Shown: positions 41,264-50,801 of the stretch, one piece after another
Position numbering within the stretch: position 1 is the stretch's first letter
Layout: each line of letters begins with the position of its first letter
Assembly: GCF_002797395.1 (NCBI RefSeq)
Contig: NZ_KZ454943.1
Location: 4,187,134 to 4,251,133 of the forward strand
DNA length: 64,000 nt
Source of the DNA: Bacillus solitudinis
GTDB lineage: Bacteria; Bacillota; Bacilli; Bacillales; Bacillaceae_D
Reading direction: 5' to 3'
The notes under the pieces: model-generated
What the model was told of the DNA's origin: nothing
The model's input: the letters and a program-made list of their open reading frames with translations, nothing else
Databases searched by the model: none
Program-made: the position numbers and the translations under genes

Positions 41264-42835
41264 ATGAGAGAAAAAAGTAAGTTTGTTATTTTTTTCATTG
41301 CATTAGCACTAATTGTAAGCCTTTTCACAGCGTGTAGTAGCGGAGGCAGCGAGGAAACAGTTACTGACCAAACAGACCCAGATGCGACGAGTAGTGAAAG
41401 TGGGGATGAAGTCGTTGAATTAACGATGTTTGTTAATCATCCTTGGTGGACACAAAGGGAATGGGGCGGAGCCGTTGCAGAAGAAATTACGAAACAAACG
41501 GGTGTAAAATTAAATATTCAAGTTGCAGCGGATGACAATCAATTATCATTAATGATGGCTTCTGGAGATCTTCCAGACCTTGTCTTTACTGCTGATAATG
41601 TTGATAGAATGGCAGACCCGAAATTGTCCTATGCGTGGAATGAATTAATCGAAGAGTATGCGCCTTCTTTTGAAATTGATAAGACTAGAAAGGCTGTTAA
41701 CACTGTTTCTGATGAGAATTTCTATACCATTTTAAATGCATTTTCAACTGAAGAAGAATGGAATTCAAATGATAAAGCTCTTCCTGGGGCAGGTAGCGCA
41801 GGGTTAGCAGTACGTGAAGATATTATGGAAGAGTTAGGAAATCCAGAAATCAAGTCGTTAACTGATTTTGAAAATGTCTTAATGCAGGTCAAGGAAAACT
41901 ATGACGGGATGCTTCCGCTAGTTATGGATATTAATCATCTTGGTGGCTTTTTCAAAGCACATTTTGGAATTGATGTGGGGCCAACAGCTCCTTGGTATGA
42001 AAGAGATGGAGAATTATTTTATGAAACAAGACACCCTGGTTATTTGGAGTATTATAAGTATATGAATCGATTGTATAGAAATGGTTTGATTACCGCAGAA
42101 AACTTCACCTTTGCTGATGATCAAAGAGATGATCAAATGGTTCTTAGTGGCGATGCGTTTGCTCATATGTATGTTATGAGAGTTGCCGATGCGAACAATA
42201 CGAACTTGGAAAAACAAGGGGAAGATTTTAGATATAAGCTTTTAACAGAATCAATAAGTGAGGATACGGTTTATATTAATAGTATGATTGGATGGTCTGG
42301 TGTTTTTATTACTAAAAATAATAAAAACCCAGAAGCATCGATTAAATTAATGGAATTTATGTTAAGTGAGGAAGGACAGAAATTAGGGTTATGGGGAATT
42401 GAAGGCGAGCACTGGACTTGGAATGAGGAAGGCTACCCTCAGTTTAATTATGATGTGAATGATGAGGAATACAAAGGAGAGGAAGGTATTTACTGGTGGG
42501 GCTTACTTGGTGGAAGTGCCGTTTCTGAAGGGATTGGAAACTATGTACCTGGGTTGCAAAGCACGGAAGGATTCCAAATGGCAAAGGAAAGAACCATTTA
42601 CCGACCAGAATTAGGGTTAGTTAATCCCGATCCTGATACAGAAGAAAGAAACATCTTAACGAGCATACAAGAAATGATTAAAAACGAAGAAACAAAGATT
42701 TATTTGGCAAAGAGTGAGGAAGAAGCAGTCGCTGCTTATGAACAAATGATGGCTAATGCAGAAAAAATTGGAATAGAGCAGTTAGAAGAGTGGGCAACGG
42801 AAGAGTATCAATCAGTTATACAATTTTTCGAGTAG
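41264..42835 (+). CDS. Lipoprotein substrate-binding protein of the ABC importer (LplA/YtcQ type)
   Basis: A 523-residue extracellular binding protein. The lipobox LFTAC lies near residue 24, followed by a Gly/Ser/Asp-rich linker. The body is a family 1 solute-binding fold of the long LplA/YtcQ group (ELTMFVNHPWWTQREWG, GDLPDLVFTADNVDRM, WSGVFITKNNKNPEASIKLM). This group binds oligosaccharides from pectin side chains or rhamnogalacturonan. ATG 41264 lies behind GGAGGG. A terminator-like hairpin after it may make this gene more abundant than the regulators downstream. Confidence 0.9.
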   Translation: MREKSKFVIFFIALALIVSLFTACSSGGSEETVTDQTDPDATSSESGDEVVELTMFVNHPWWTQREWGGAVAEEITKQTGVKLNIQVAADDNQLSLMMASGDLPDLVFTADNVDRMADPKLSYAWNELIEEYAPSFEIDKTRKAVNTVSDENFYTILNAFSTEEEWNSNDKALPGAGSAGLAVREDIMEELGNPEIKSLTDFENVLMQVKENYDGMLPLVMDINHLGGFFKAHFGIDVGPTAPWYERDGELFYETRHPGYLEYYKYMNRLYRNGLITAENFTFADDQRDDQMVLSGDAFAHMYVMRVADANNTNLEKQGEDFRYKLLTESISEDTVYINSMIGWSGVFITKNNKNPEASIKLMEFMLSEEGQKLGLWGIEGEHWTWNEEGYPQFNYDVNDEEYKGEEGIYWWGLLGGSAVSEGIGNYVPGLQSTEGFQMAKERTIYRPELGLVNPDPDTEERNILTSIQEMIKNEETKIYLAKSEEEAVAAYEQMMANAEKIGIEQLEEWATEEYQSVIQFFE

Positions 42836-42843
42836 GAAGAATG

Positions 42844-42882
42844 GGGGAAGGTTGGGTACACTTACCCTCCTTCTCTTTTACA
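42844..42882 (+). terminator. Imperfect hairpin after the binding-protein gene
   Basis: GAAGGTTGGGT and ACCCTCCTTC pair imperfectly and TCTTTT follows. It is probably a partial terminator separating transporter from regulator expression. Confidence 0.6.
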
Positions 42883-42949
42883 CTTACACGTTCTCTGGAA
42901 CTAAAAAATTGTTGATTGCGCGATATCGAGGTTGCATCAGAGGTGTAAG

Positions 42950-44728
42950 ATGAAATTAAAGCAACTGATTAGTAGGCTAACAAGCATAAGTATTGTAAAG
43001 AAAATGGTTATTGGGTATGTGGTCATTGTTTTCATTCCAGCTTTAGTGGTTGGCTATATATTATATAGTCAGTTATATAAAGATGTCTTGCACCAATATT
43101 CCAGTGAGAGGCAACAGCTTCTAGAACAAGCACATAATCATTTGTACAATGAACTGATTCAAGCGGAATCGGTCTATGAACTGCTCCAATACAATACAAC
43201 ATTAACGAATTTTCTTAATGGAACCTATGAATTTGAAGGAGAACGCATTTATCATTTTTTAAAAGAGATAAGGCCTGTTTTCACTTATATTAAGTCCGGT
43301 AATCCGTCTATTAAAGAGTTGAGAATATATAAAAACGAAAAAAGTATAACTAGTATTCCGCCCGAAATATTAGATAGAGATGATATTTTGGCTGATCGAA
43401 ATTTTATTGAATCGATTGCAATCGGTAAAGGAAGCTGGATTTTTGAAAGTGAAGGTCAAAATAATCAACCGAAGTTAAATTATTATCAAAAACTATACAA
43501 TCCCTCTTATACAAGAGAAATAGGTGTTCTCGAAATTGTTGTGAAAAATGAAATGATTGATGATTTTTTAAAAACCTTAAATACAAATAAGAATGAAGAG
43601 ATTTTCTTTATTTCAGCAAATAATCAAATCCTTTCTAACAATAATCACTCCCTCTTTGATGACGAGCTACAGCAATTGTTTACGATGTTCGAAGACGGGC
43701 ATACGGATTATTTCTTTTTGGATGATAATCATATTATGGTCAATTCATTATATATGGAGCGTTTAAATGTGAGGGTTGTAAAAATAGGGCAAGTCGAGGG
43801 GATTTTCAAGAATTTTGAGGAGAAACGAGACATCCTTATTGTCGTTATCTTGATGTCTTTTCTAGCGCTATCTGCTATCTATTATATTTTAGCGTTATCG
43901 ATTACAAAAAGGATTTTAAAATTAGCCTCCCACATGAGAAACATCGATCGTCATAATTTTAAAGAGTATGTGGATTCAAATGAACAAGATGAAATTGGTG
44001 TTCTTACGTCATCATATAATTTAATGATTAGACGCATTGATGAGCTAGTTAATAAAGTTCAAGTTGAGGAGTTAACTAGGAAGGAAGCAGAATATCTAGC
44101 TTTGCAGTCTCAAATTAATCCCCATTTTATTTACAACACATTAGAAACGATTCGAATGATGGCAGAAATGAATGATGACCAAGAAGTTTCTGATATATCA
44201 TATACATTCGGGCAACTCATGCGTTATAGTTTGTCTCCAAAAAGAACCAATGCTACCTTAGGTGAAGAACTTGATCACATTCGTAATTATTTAAGGATTC
44301 ATAAATTAAGAATGGGTGATCGGTTAGAGTATGAAATACAAGATGAGGTTAATGTGAGTAAATTTCCTTGTCCGCGCTTTCTGCTCCAACCTCTAGTTGA
44401 AAATAGTATCGGTCATGGACTCTCGAAAATCAGAACAAACGGTAGACTAACAATTGGAATGATGAATTTGGAAAGCCATATCCAAATTACCATAACCGAC
44501 AATGGACTTGGTATAGAGAAAGAGAGACTTGAGTTAATTAATAAACTACTTACCAACCATTTAGATGTAAAAGAATTTCAGAACACTAGTAGCGGGATTG
44601 GACTATTCAATGTGAATGAAAGAATTAAATTGTATTATGGTGAACATTCTCAATTTTCTATACACAGTGAATCTGGTCAAGGAACGACATGTATTCTTAC
44701 TTTACCGAAAGGAGGGAGAGAAACGTGA
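42950..44728 (+). CDS. YesM-type sensor histidine kinase
   Basis: A 592-residue membrane kinase. Helix one (about 20-40) and helix two (about 300-322) enclose a large outer sensor domain. A HAMP linker is followed by the His_kinase domain with QINPHFIYNTLETI (phospho-accepting His near residue 391) and the ATPase motifs LVENSIGHGL and ITDNGLGIEKERL. This LytS/YesM group pairs with AraC-type response regulators and senses extracellular sugars or binding proteins. The ATG at 42950 follows AGAGGTG. The stop overlaps the regulator start by four bases. Confidence 0.9.
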   Translation: MKLKQLISRLTSISIVKKMVIGYVVIVFIPALVVGYILYSQLYKDVLHQYSSERQQLLEQAHNHLYNELIQAESVYELLQYNTTLTNFLNGTYEFEGERIYHFLKEIRPVFTYIKSGNPSIKELRIYKNEKSITSIPPEILDRDDILADRNFIESIAIGKGSWIFESEGQNNQPKLNYYQKLYNPSYTREIGVLEIVVKNEMIDDFLKTLNTNKNEEIFFISANNQILSNNNHSLFDDELQQLFTMFEDGHTDYFFLDDNHIMVNSLYMERLNVRVVKIGQVEGIFKNFEEKRDILIVVILMSFLALSAIYYILALSITKRILKLASHMRNIDRHNFKEYVDSNEQDEIGVLTSSYNLMIRRIDELVNKVQVEELTRKEAEYLALQSQINPHFIYNTLETIRMMAEMNDDQEVSDISYTFGQLMRYSLSPKRTNATLGEELDHIRNYLRIHKLRMGDRLEYEIQDEVNVSKFPCPRFLLQPLVENSIGHGLSKIRTNGRLTIGMMNLESHIQITITDNGLGIEKERLELINKLLTNHLDVKEFQNTSSGIGLFNVNERIKLYYGEHSQFSIHSESGQGTTCILTLPKGGRET

Positions 44729-45471
44729 AGATTTTAGTCGTTGACGATGAACCGTTTATTTTAAATGGACTGATGACCATTATTAACAAAAATTGCCCTC
44801 AGATGACAGAACTTGAAGGAGCTTGTGATGGTATCGAGGCTCTTCATAAATCAAAACAAAACCCTCCTGATTTAGTAATAACAGATATCAATATGCCTGA
44901 AATGAGCGGGTTAGATTTAATTAAAAACATTCGAAATTTACAAACATGTAATCGTTTTATTATTTTGAGTGGCTACAATGACTTTCACTATGCAAGACAA
45001 GCGATACAGTACCAGGTCATTGATTATTTACTAAAACCGATAAATAAGTCGGAAATTATTCACCTTATCCAAAAGTCTTTTGAAGAGATCTACGAAAAAG
45101 AAAACAAAGAGAAATATAAGAGTGAGGATCCAATTGAAAATATAGATCAGTATTCAAAGCATATTAAGCAGGTCTTATCTTATATTAGCGAGAATTATCA
45201 ACAAGATCTTTCATTAGATGAATTAGCTGGCTATATCAATTTGCACCGTAATTATTTGAGTTCATTGTTTAAGAAAGAAACAGGGTTAACGTTTATTCAT
45301 TACTTGCACGCCTTCCGAATTACCAAAGCTAAGGACTTATTAATGAATAGCCCGGAGCTTTCTATTCATCAGGTCGGAAAGTTAGTTGGATACGAGAATC
45401 AGGAACATTTTTATAAGGTTTTCCGAAAGCTTGAAGGACAGCCTCCTGGAAAGTTCCGCGACTGTATTTGA
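44725..45471 (+). CDS. YesN-type AraC-family response regulator
   Basis: A 248-residue regulator. The receiver domain begins [17 protein letters not shown], with the phosphorylated Asp near residue 54 in [13 protein letters not shown]. The C-terminal 100 residues carry two AraC helix-turn-helices ([20 protein letters not shown], then [20 protein letters not shown]). The linker is shorter than in many YesN proteins (about 500 residues), but the domain order is complete. The GTG start overlaps the kinase stop. It likely activates the transporter operon through the direct repeats at 39204-39238, and perhaps the lyase genes. Confidence 0.9.
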   Translation: MKILVVDDEPFILNGLMTIINKNCPQMTELEGACDGIEALHKSKQNPPDLVITDINMPEMSGLDLIKNIRNLQTCNRFIILSGYNDFHYARQAIQYQVIDYLLKPINKSEIIHLIQKSFEEIYEKENKEKYKSEDPIENIDQYSKHIKQVLSYISENYQQDLSLDELAGYINLHRNYLSSLFKKETGLTFIHYLHAFRITKAKDLLMNSPELSIHQVGKLVGYENQEHFYKVFRKLEGQPPGKFRDCI

Positions 45472-45508
45472 ATGGATCTTATTAAATAATAGCAAAGGAG
45501 ATGAGGTT

Positions 45509-47890
45509 GTGAAATTATTCTATAAAGAACCAGCGAAGACTTGGACCGAAGCGCTGCCGATTGGAAATGGGAGTCTTGGTGCGATGGTCCGTGGCGGTAT
45601 CAATGTAGAACGTCTTCAACTGAATGACGATACGCTTTGGTCAGGTAGTCCGAAAGATTGGAATAACCCGAACGCAAAAGAGGTACTTCCTGAGGTGAGA
45701 AGCCTCATATCTGAAGGGAGATATGAAGAAGCTGATAAACGTTGTAAAGAAATGATGGGACCGTATACCCAATCATATCTTCCGCTCGGGGACCTTGTCA
45801 CACATTTTCATCATAATGCAGCAAATGCGAAATCTTACGAGCGTAAACTTGATTTAAAGACAGCTATCTCAAATGTGCAATACGAACTTGACGGTGTCAT
45901 CTATACGAGAGAAGTGTTTTGCTCGTTCCCTGATCAAATCCTTGTTATGCGCATTCAGGCAAATAAACGAGGCGCATTAAGCTTTACATCCCAGCTTGAA
46001 AGTCAGCTAAAGTATGAAACGGTTACGAAGGATAACGGGATTTTATTAAAAGGAATCTGTCCAGAACATGTTGACCCTAATTATTATCAGAGTAAGAAAA
46101 CAACGGGTAACGGTGAGGCGGAAACATCAAGCGCGATGAGGTTTGAATGTGAAGTACAAGTTCAACAAACGGACGGGAAAGTAGACATTTCGTCTGAAGG
46201 GTTACAGGTAAGTGGTGCGACAACTGTGGTCCTATTGCTTAGTGCAGCCACGAGTTATAACGGCTTTTTAAACAATCCTGGTACAAACGGGAAAAGCCCA
46301 GCAACGGTTATTGCTTCACATTTAGACAAAGCATCTTCTGTCACTTATGATGAACTTAAACAAGCACATATCGATGATTATCAAACCCTATTTAACCGTG
46401 TTGAACTTGATTTAGGGAAATCCTTAATAGTAGAAGAGATCCCAACAGACCAACGTGTCAAGGAGTATGGTGCAAGCGATGCAGGACTCGTGGAGCTTCT
46501 CTTTCAATATGGTAGATACTTGATGATTGCCAGTTCTCGTCAAGGGTCGCAGCCTGCTAATTTACAAGGAATATGGAACGAGTTGCTTCAGGCACCTTGG
46601 AGTAGCAATTGGACGTTAAATATTAATGCTGAAATGAATTATTGGCCAGCTGAAACGTGTAATTTAGCTGAATGCCATGAACCACTTTTAACTTTTATAA
46701 AAGAATTAGCAGAAAATGGGCGGAAAACTGCAGAGATTAATTATGGTTGCCGAGGTTGGGTGGCTCATCATAACTCAGATATTTGGAGACAATCCGCGCC
46801 GGTTGGGGCTTATGGACATGGCGATCCTGCTTGGGCATTTTGGCCAATGGGAGCTGCATGGTTATGTCAGCATTTGTGGGAGCATTATTTGTTTGCGGAG
46901 GATCGTACCTACTTAGCCAAATCGGCGTATCCAGTAATGAAAGAAGCGGCACTCTTTTGTTTAGATTGGGTAGTCGAAAATGAAGAAGGACAGTTAGTCA
47001 CCTCACCTTCAACTTCACCTGAACATAAATTTCAAACGGATAATGGACAAATGGCTGCAGTCAGCGCCGGAGCAACAATGGATTTATCTTTAATTTGGGA
47101 TTTGTTCACAAACTGTATTAATGCTGCAACGCTCTTAGGAGTTGATGAGAAGTTTATAGAAGAGTTGCAAACAGCCAAATTAAAGTTAGCTCCTCCTCAA
47201 GTTGGCAAGTACGGTCAATTACAAGAATGGTCGAATGACTTTGAGGATGAGGATATTCACCACAGGCATGTCTCTCATCTTTTTGGTGTTTTTCCAGGGA
47301 ATCAATTGACGGAGTGTGACACCCCTGAATTCTATAAAGCTGCCAAGCAGTCACTTAAGCGACGTGGCGATGGTGGCACAGGCTGGAGTCTTGCATGGAA
47401 AATTTGCCTGTGGTCGCGGTTTAAAGATGGAAATCGTGCATATAGGTTTATCTCTAATTTATTACAATTAGTAAAAGAGGGCCCAGAGAATAAACAAGCA
47501 GGTGGGGTTTATCCAAATCTATTTGATGCGCATCCGCCATTCCAAATCGACGGGAACTTTGGCTTCACAGCAGGCGTGGCTGAAATGTTCGTACAGTCTC
47601 ATGAGCAGGCGATTCAATTTCTACCGGCTCTGCCTGATGTATGGCCAACAGGTTCAGTGAAAGGTCTACGAGCACGAGGAGGATTTGAAGTGAATCTTTC
47701 ATGGGAAAACGGGGTACTTGAAGAAGCGACGATTATCTCTAGAAATGGAAACCGTTGTTCAATTGCAGCACCGAATTCATTTACAATTGAAACAGAAGGA
47801 AAGAACGTGTTAGTTGAAACTTCAAACCACGTTATCTCATTTGACACCCAAGAAGGAGCAATCTATACTTTGCGAAGCTTTATTGAGTAG
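45509..47890 (+). CDS. GH95 alpha-L-fucosidase/alpha-L-galactosidase family enzyme
   Basis: A 793-residue glycoside hydrolase of family 95. The N-terminal beta domain begins [19 protein letters not shown] and [20 protein letters not shown]. The (alpha/alpha)6 barrel holds [15 protein letters not shown] near residue 370 (the two Asn that act with a general base), TSPEHKF near 505 (proposed acid) and [12 protein letters not shown] near 680. The family inverts alpha-1,2-linked L-fucose or L-galactose. There is no signal peptide, so it acts in the cytoplasm on imported oligosaccharides. The GTG at 45509 follows AAAGGAGATGAGG. It lies 37 bases behind the regulator gene. Confidence 0.92.
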   Translation: MKLFYKEPAKTWTEALPIGNGSLGAMVRGGINVERLQLNDDTLWSGSPKDWNNPNAKEVLPEVRSLISEGRYEEADKRCKEMMGPYTQSYLPLGDLVTHFHHNAANAKSYERKLDLKTAISNVQYELDGVIYTREVFCSFPDQILVMRIQANKRGALSFTSQLESQLKYETVTKDNGILLKGICPEHVDPNYYQSKKTTGNGEAETSSAMRFECEVQVQQTDGKVDISSEGLQVSGATTVVLLLSAATSYNGFLNNPGTNGKSPATVIASHLDKASSVTYDELKQAHIDDYQTLFNRVELDLGKSLIVEEIPTDQRVKEYGASDAGLVELLFQYGRYLMIASSRQGSQPANLQGIWNELLQAPWSSNWTLNINAEMNYWPAETCNLAECHEPLLTFIKELAENGRKTAEINYGCRGWVAHHNSDIWRQSAPVGAYGHGDPAWAFWPMGAAWLCQHLWEHYLFAEDRTYLAKSAYPVMKEAALFCLDWVVENEEGQLVTSPSTSPEHKFQTDNGQMAAVSAGATMDLSLIWDLFTNCINAATLLGVDEKFIEELQTAKLKLAPPQVGKYGQLQEWSNDFEDEDIHHRHVSHLFGVFPGNQLTECDTPEFYKAAKQSLKRRGDGGTGWSLAWKICLWSRFKDGNRAYRFISNLLQLVKEGPENKQAGGVYPNLFDAHPPFQIDGNFGFTAGVAEMFVQSHEQAIQFLPALPDVWPTGSVKGLRARGGFEVNLSWENGVLEEATIISRNGNRCSIAAPNSFTIETEGKNVLVETSNHVISFDTQEGAIYTLRSFIE

Positions 47891-47923
47891 CTTAGTATGG
47901 AATTCTCATACTACGTCTAGTTT

Positions 47924-47970
47924 AGAGGGCACTGGAGAAGGTATATTGTTTACCTTTTTTAGTGTCCTTT
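47924..47970 (+). terminator. Terminator of the GH95 gene, MITE-end-like
   Basis: AGAGGGCACTGGAGAAGGTA pairs with TACCTTTTTTAGTGTCCTTT. The outer arms resemble the MITE ends and the hairpin at 31374. Confidence 0.7.
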
Positions 47971-48114
47971 AATGTTGCAAGCTTATTTCAAAGAACCGTA
48001 CGAGAGGATTCTGAAGGTAGTTTTAAAGTGTTTATGAGAGGAATACACTATTCTAAAACGACGATTATGTTATTGTCCCAATTTTGGAAAACAATTGAAT
48101 TTATATTAACATAT

Positions 48115-48165
48115 TGTATACATCTGTATATAATTAACATCATAGGTTTGTATACATTCGTATAC
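48115..48165 (+). promoter_or_regulatory. Two tandem GTATAC-type operator-like sites
   Basis: TGTATACATCTGTATATA (48115-48132) and GTATACATTCGTATAC (48150-48165) lie directly before the methyltransferase operon. Each holds two GTATA half sites about 10 bp apart, centre to centre. GntR- or TetR-type regulators use such sites. No regulator gene is adjacent. Confidence 0.5.
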
Positions 48166-48183
48166 GAAAGAAGGGGCTATTTA

Positions 48184-48537
48184 ATGAGAAGTGACCAATT
48201 TACTGATATGAAAAAAGAAGGACATCACCGAGGTGAGTGCTACAAAGGAAGAGACCATAGTTCAAAACCACGTGGTGCAAAAACGTTTCGCCGAGGAAGA
48301 GCCATTGCCTTTTTAGAGATGATGAATCTTAAACGTTCCACATTAAAACAACAGCTAGATACACCAGAGTTACAGTCGATTAATCCGATTTTAGTCGGGG
48401 AATTAAAAGCCATTGATATGGTAATCAATGAATTTATGCAATTATTTGAACTACATGAAAGTGAAGCAACTGTGTTGGAGAGGAAAGAGTCATTTAATAA
48501 GGAAGAGAAAGGAATTGAAATTAATGAAACAGATTAA
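48184..48537 (+). CDS. Small charged protein, unknown function
   Basis: A 117-residue protein. The N terminus is basic and His/Arg-rich (KKEGHHRGECYKGRDHSSKP, then AKTFRRGRAIAFLEMMNLKR). The rest is helical with a conserved-looking core (TLKQQLDTPELQSINPILVG, then ELKAIDMVINEFMQLF). I do not recognise a named family. The ATG at 48184 is chosen because it follows AAGGGG and the operators; the long frame upstream overlaps the promoter. It overlaps the methyltransferase gene by 14 bases, so both are translated together. Confidence 0.65.
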   Translation: MRSDQFTDMKKEGHHRGECYKGRDHSSKPRGAKTFRRGRAIAFLEMMNLKRSTLKQQLDTPELQSINPILVGELKAIDMVINEFMQLFELHESEATVLERKESFNKEEKGIEINETD

Positions 48538-49162
48538 CAGTTATATTGATACAGTCTTTCATAATCAAGATGCTCTTTTGGAGGAAGTTATTTCGTCGAT
48601 AAAAGAAAACGGAATGCCTTCCATATCTGTCTCTCCTTCTTCCGGAAAGCTTCTTTCCATGCTTATTTCAATTTCAGGGGCTAAAAATGTCTTAGAAATA
48701 GGGGCTCTTGGCGGTTATAGTGGGATTTGCCTTGCTAGAGGGTTCGGTAAAGAAGGAAACATAACTTCCCTTGAATTAGAGGAGAGTTATGCAAAGCTAG
48801 CACAAAGCAATCTATCTAAAGCGGGCTTTGGCGATCACGTATCATATATTACCGGGGAAGCTTTGCAAAGCCTTGAAAAACTAGTTGGTGAAAACAAGAC
48901 TTACGATTTTTTCTTTATCGATGCAGACAAAGAAAATTATGAAAATTACCTGAGCTATTGCATCAGGCTAGCTGAACCGGGTGCTTTAATCGTTACAGAT
49001 AACGTACTTGCTGGCGGAAGTGTAGTTGACGAGGATGTTAAACCTAGACATTATACTGAGTTAATGAAGAAATTTAATGTGACGGTCGCTAATCATCCTC
49101 TATTAGAATCCCTTCTTATTCCCATTGGTGATGGGTTGACCATTTCAAAAGTAAAGAAATAA
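48524..49162 (+). CDS. O-methyltransferase family 3 (YrrM/CCoAOMT-like)
   Basis: A 212-residue SAM-dependent methyltransferase. The SAM-binding loop VLEIGALGGYSGICLAR starts near residue 55, SLELEESYAKLAQSNL follows as motif post I, and FFIDADKENYENY near residue 132 supplies metal-binding Asp residues of the caffeoyl-CoA type. The family methylates catechol-like hydroxyls with magnesium. In bacilli the targets are mostly unknown, with some members modifying tRNA. ATG 48524 follows AAAGGA within the preceding gene. The pair is controlled by the operators at 48115. Confidence 0.85.
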   Translation: MKQINSYIDTVFHNQDALLEEVISSIKENGMPSISVSPSSGKLLSMLISISGAKNVLEIGALGGYSGICLARGFGKEGNITSLELEESYAKLAQSNLSKAGFGDHVSYITGEALQSLEKLVGENKTYDFFFIDADKENYENYLSYCIRLAEPGALIVTDNVLAGGSVVDEDVKPRHYTELMKKFNVTVANHPLLESLLIPIGDGLTISKVKK

Positions 49163-49198
49163 AAAAAGACATCGAGTGATATAAATCCTGTTTCGGGT

Positions 49199-49231
49199 AA
49201 AAAAGCAATCATCATACGTGATTGCTTTTTT
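49199..49231. terminator. Terminator of the methyltransferase operon
   Basis: AAAAAAGCAATCA and TGATTGCTTTTTT pair around TCATACG. Confidence 0.9.
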
Positions 49232-49362
49232 ACCTGTTTAAGAATTACTTAAACAGTGACCTCTTCCAAAGAAATCAGTAAGGCTTCAAATTGAAATAGA
49301 ATATAGAAACTTTTCTCTAATTTTTAAATATGCGATAAACTATAAAGAGAGGAGTGATGGAT

Positions 49363-50196
49363 ATGGGGATTGAAATTAAAGAAACACTTGCTAAGAAAAT
49401 CCTTACTGAAGCAAAGGGTTATTTAGATGTTGGATTTACACATTCATTAAATCCTTATAGTGGTTGTGCGTTTTCTTGCAGGTATTGTTATGTAAGAGAG
49501 ATGCCTATCCAAAAATTCAAAGAAATTCCCTGGGGAGAATGGTTGGACATAAAAACAAACGCAGCAGAAAATTACCGAAATGAAATGACGAAACTTCGTA
49601 AAAAAAACCAACCCGTAAATATTTTTATGTCTTCAGCAACAGACCCCTACCAACCTATTGAACGGAAAGCAAAAATCACACAGGGGATATTAGAAGAAAT
49701 GATTAAAACTCCACCAGATTTTCTTCAAATCCAAACACGGGGCCCACTCATTCTAAGAGATATTGAGTTGTTAGTAAAATTGAAAGAAAAATGTGAAGTC
49801 CTTGTATCGATGACGATTGAAACAGATAGAGAAGATATAAAGCAAATATTTTCACCCTATGCACCTGGAATTAAATTAAGGATAAAAGCCTTAAAAGAAG
49901 TTCATGATAGGGGAATACCTACCCAAGTTTCGATTTCTCCCGTTTTGCCATTTACCCCTGACTTTCCAAAAGTATTGGATGGTATTGTGGAACATATTTG
50001 GATCGATACGCTAAGTATTGGGGACGGTTCAATGGGTAAACGTTCAGAGAGATTAGCAATGCCAAAATTATTTGAAGAACATGGACTATCGAAGTGGTAT
50101 CGAAAAGATTTACATGTAAAGGTAGAAAAATATTTTAATAAATATTTTCGTAGTGAAATGATACGAGTTTCTAAAAAAGATGCCTTTCCAAGATAA
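49363..50196 (+). CDS. SPL-family radical SAM protein
   Basis: A 277-residue radical SAM enzyme. Cysteines 35, 39 and 42 (CAFSCRYCY) form the C-x3-C-x2-C cluster motif. GFTHSLNPYSG just before it and MSSATDPYQPIERKAKITQG near residue 90 are typical of the Rv2578c/SPL-like group. This group is related to spore photoproduct lyase, but most members have no known reaction. It lacks the C-terminal cysteine region of true SplB. The ATG at 49363 lies 8 bases after GAGAGGAG. It is a single-gene unit with its own terminator. Confidence 0.85.
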   Translation: MGIEIKETLAKKILTEAKGYLDVGFTHSLNPYSGCAFSCRYCYVREMPIQKFKEIPWGEWLDIKTNAAENYRNEMTKLRKKNQPVNIFMSSATDPYQPIERKAKITQGILEEMIKTPPDFLQIQTRGPLILRDIELLVKLKEKCEVLVSMTIETDREDIKQIFSPYAPGIKLRIKALKEVHDRGIPTQVSISPVLPFTPDFPKVLDGIVEHIWIDTLSIGDGSMGKRSERLAMPKLFEEHGLSKWYRKDLHVKVEKYFNKYFRSEMIRVSKKDAFPR

Positions 50197-50220
50197 AAAG
50201 CTTGATTCTTCAAGCTTTTT
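50195..50220. terminator. Terminator of the radical SAM gene
   Basis: AAAAAGCTTGA and TCAAGCTTTTT form a perfect stem around TTCT right after the stop codon. Confidence 0.9.
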
Positions 50221-50387
50221 ATCTTGTTCTAGGTTTTTGTTAAAAAACTTTAATTATGGTAAGCTAGAAAAAATTAACAAAATTAACCAAACAGCTGTCA
50301 TGGGGTATAAAAAGATTTCAAAAGAGGAAAATCAGGAAGATTCTCGCACCTGACGTTTTAATGAACTAAAAATAAGGAGTTGGTTGT

Positions 50388-50801
50388 GTGAGAAAAAAAT
50401 TATTAATTGCCACGATAATAACGATATCACTTGTTGCTAACTTAGTTCTGGCTCAAAAACTATATGATTACAATAAACTCCAAAGTGAGATTGATCAAGA
50501 ATTTTCAATTGAATTAGCTAGAGTAGCCGGCTTTTTAAAAGAAGGTGATACATATTTAGCTTTAGAGCACGCTCATAAAGTTAGCTCTTTGAGTAATTAC
50601 ACATCTTATTCAAAAGAAAATGAATTTGTAAACGGTTATTCGAGAAATATAGTGACGGATTTAAGGAATGCTAGCCATTTTAACAAAGAAATATCTAATT
50701 TGGGAGAAGTCGTTAAATTATTGAATTCTCTATCAGAAAACCCAACTAATACGAACATAGCAAGCAAATTATTATCCGAAATTCATAAACAAGAAGATTA
50801 A
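50388..50801 (+). CDS. Membrane-anchored protein, unknown function
   Basis: A 137-residue protein. One N-terminal hydrophobic helix (about residues 4-22) anchors or exports it. The rest is helical (EIDQEFSIELARVAGFLKEG, then YLALEHAHKVSSLSNY) with a TPR-like look but no clear repeat. The start is a GTG after AAGGAG. Topology is similar to the 17101 gene, but I see no real sequence similarity. No family is recognised. It is isolated. Confidence 0.6.
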   Translation: MRKKLLIATIITISLVANLVLAQKLYDYNKLQSEIDQEFSIELARVAGFLKEGDTYLALEHAHKVSSLSNYTSYSKENEFVNGYSRNIVTDLRNASHFNKEISNLGEVVKLLNSLSENPTNTNIASKLLSEIHKQED

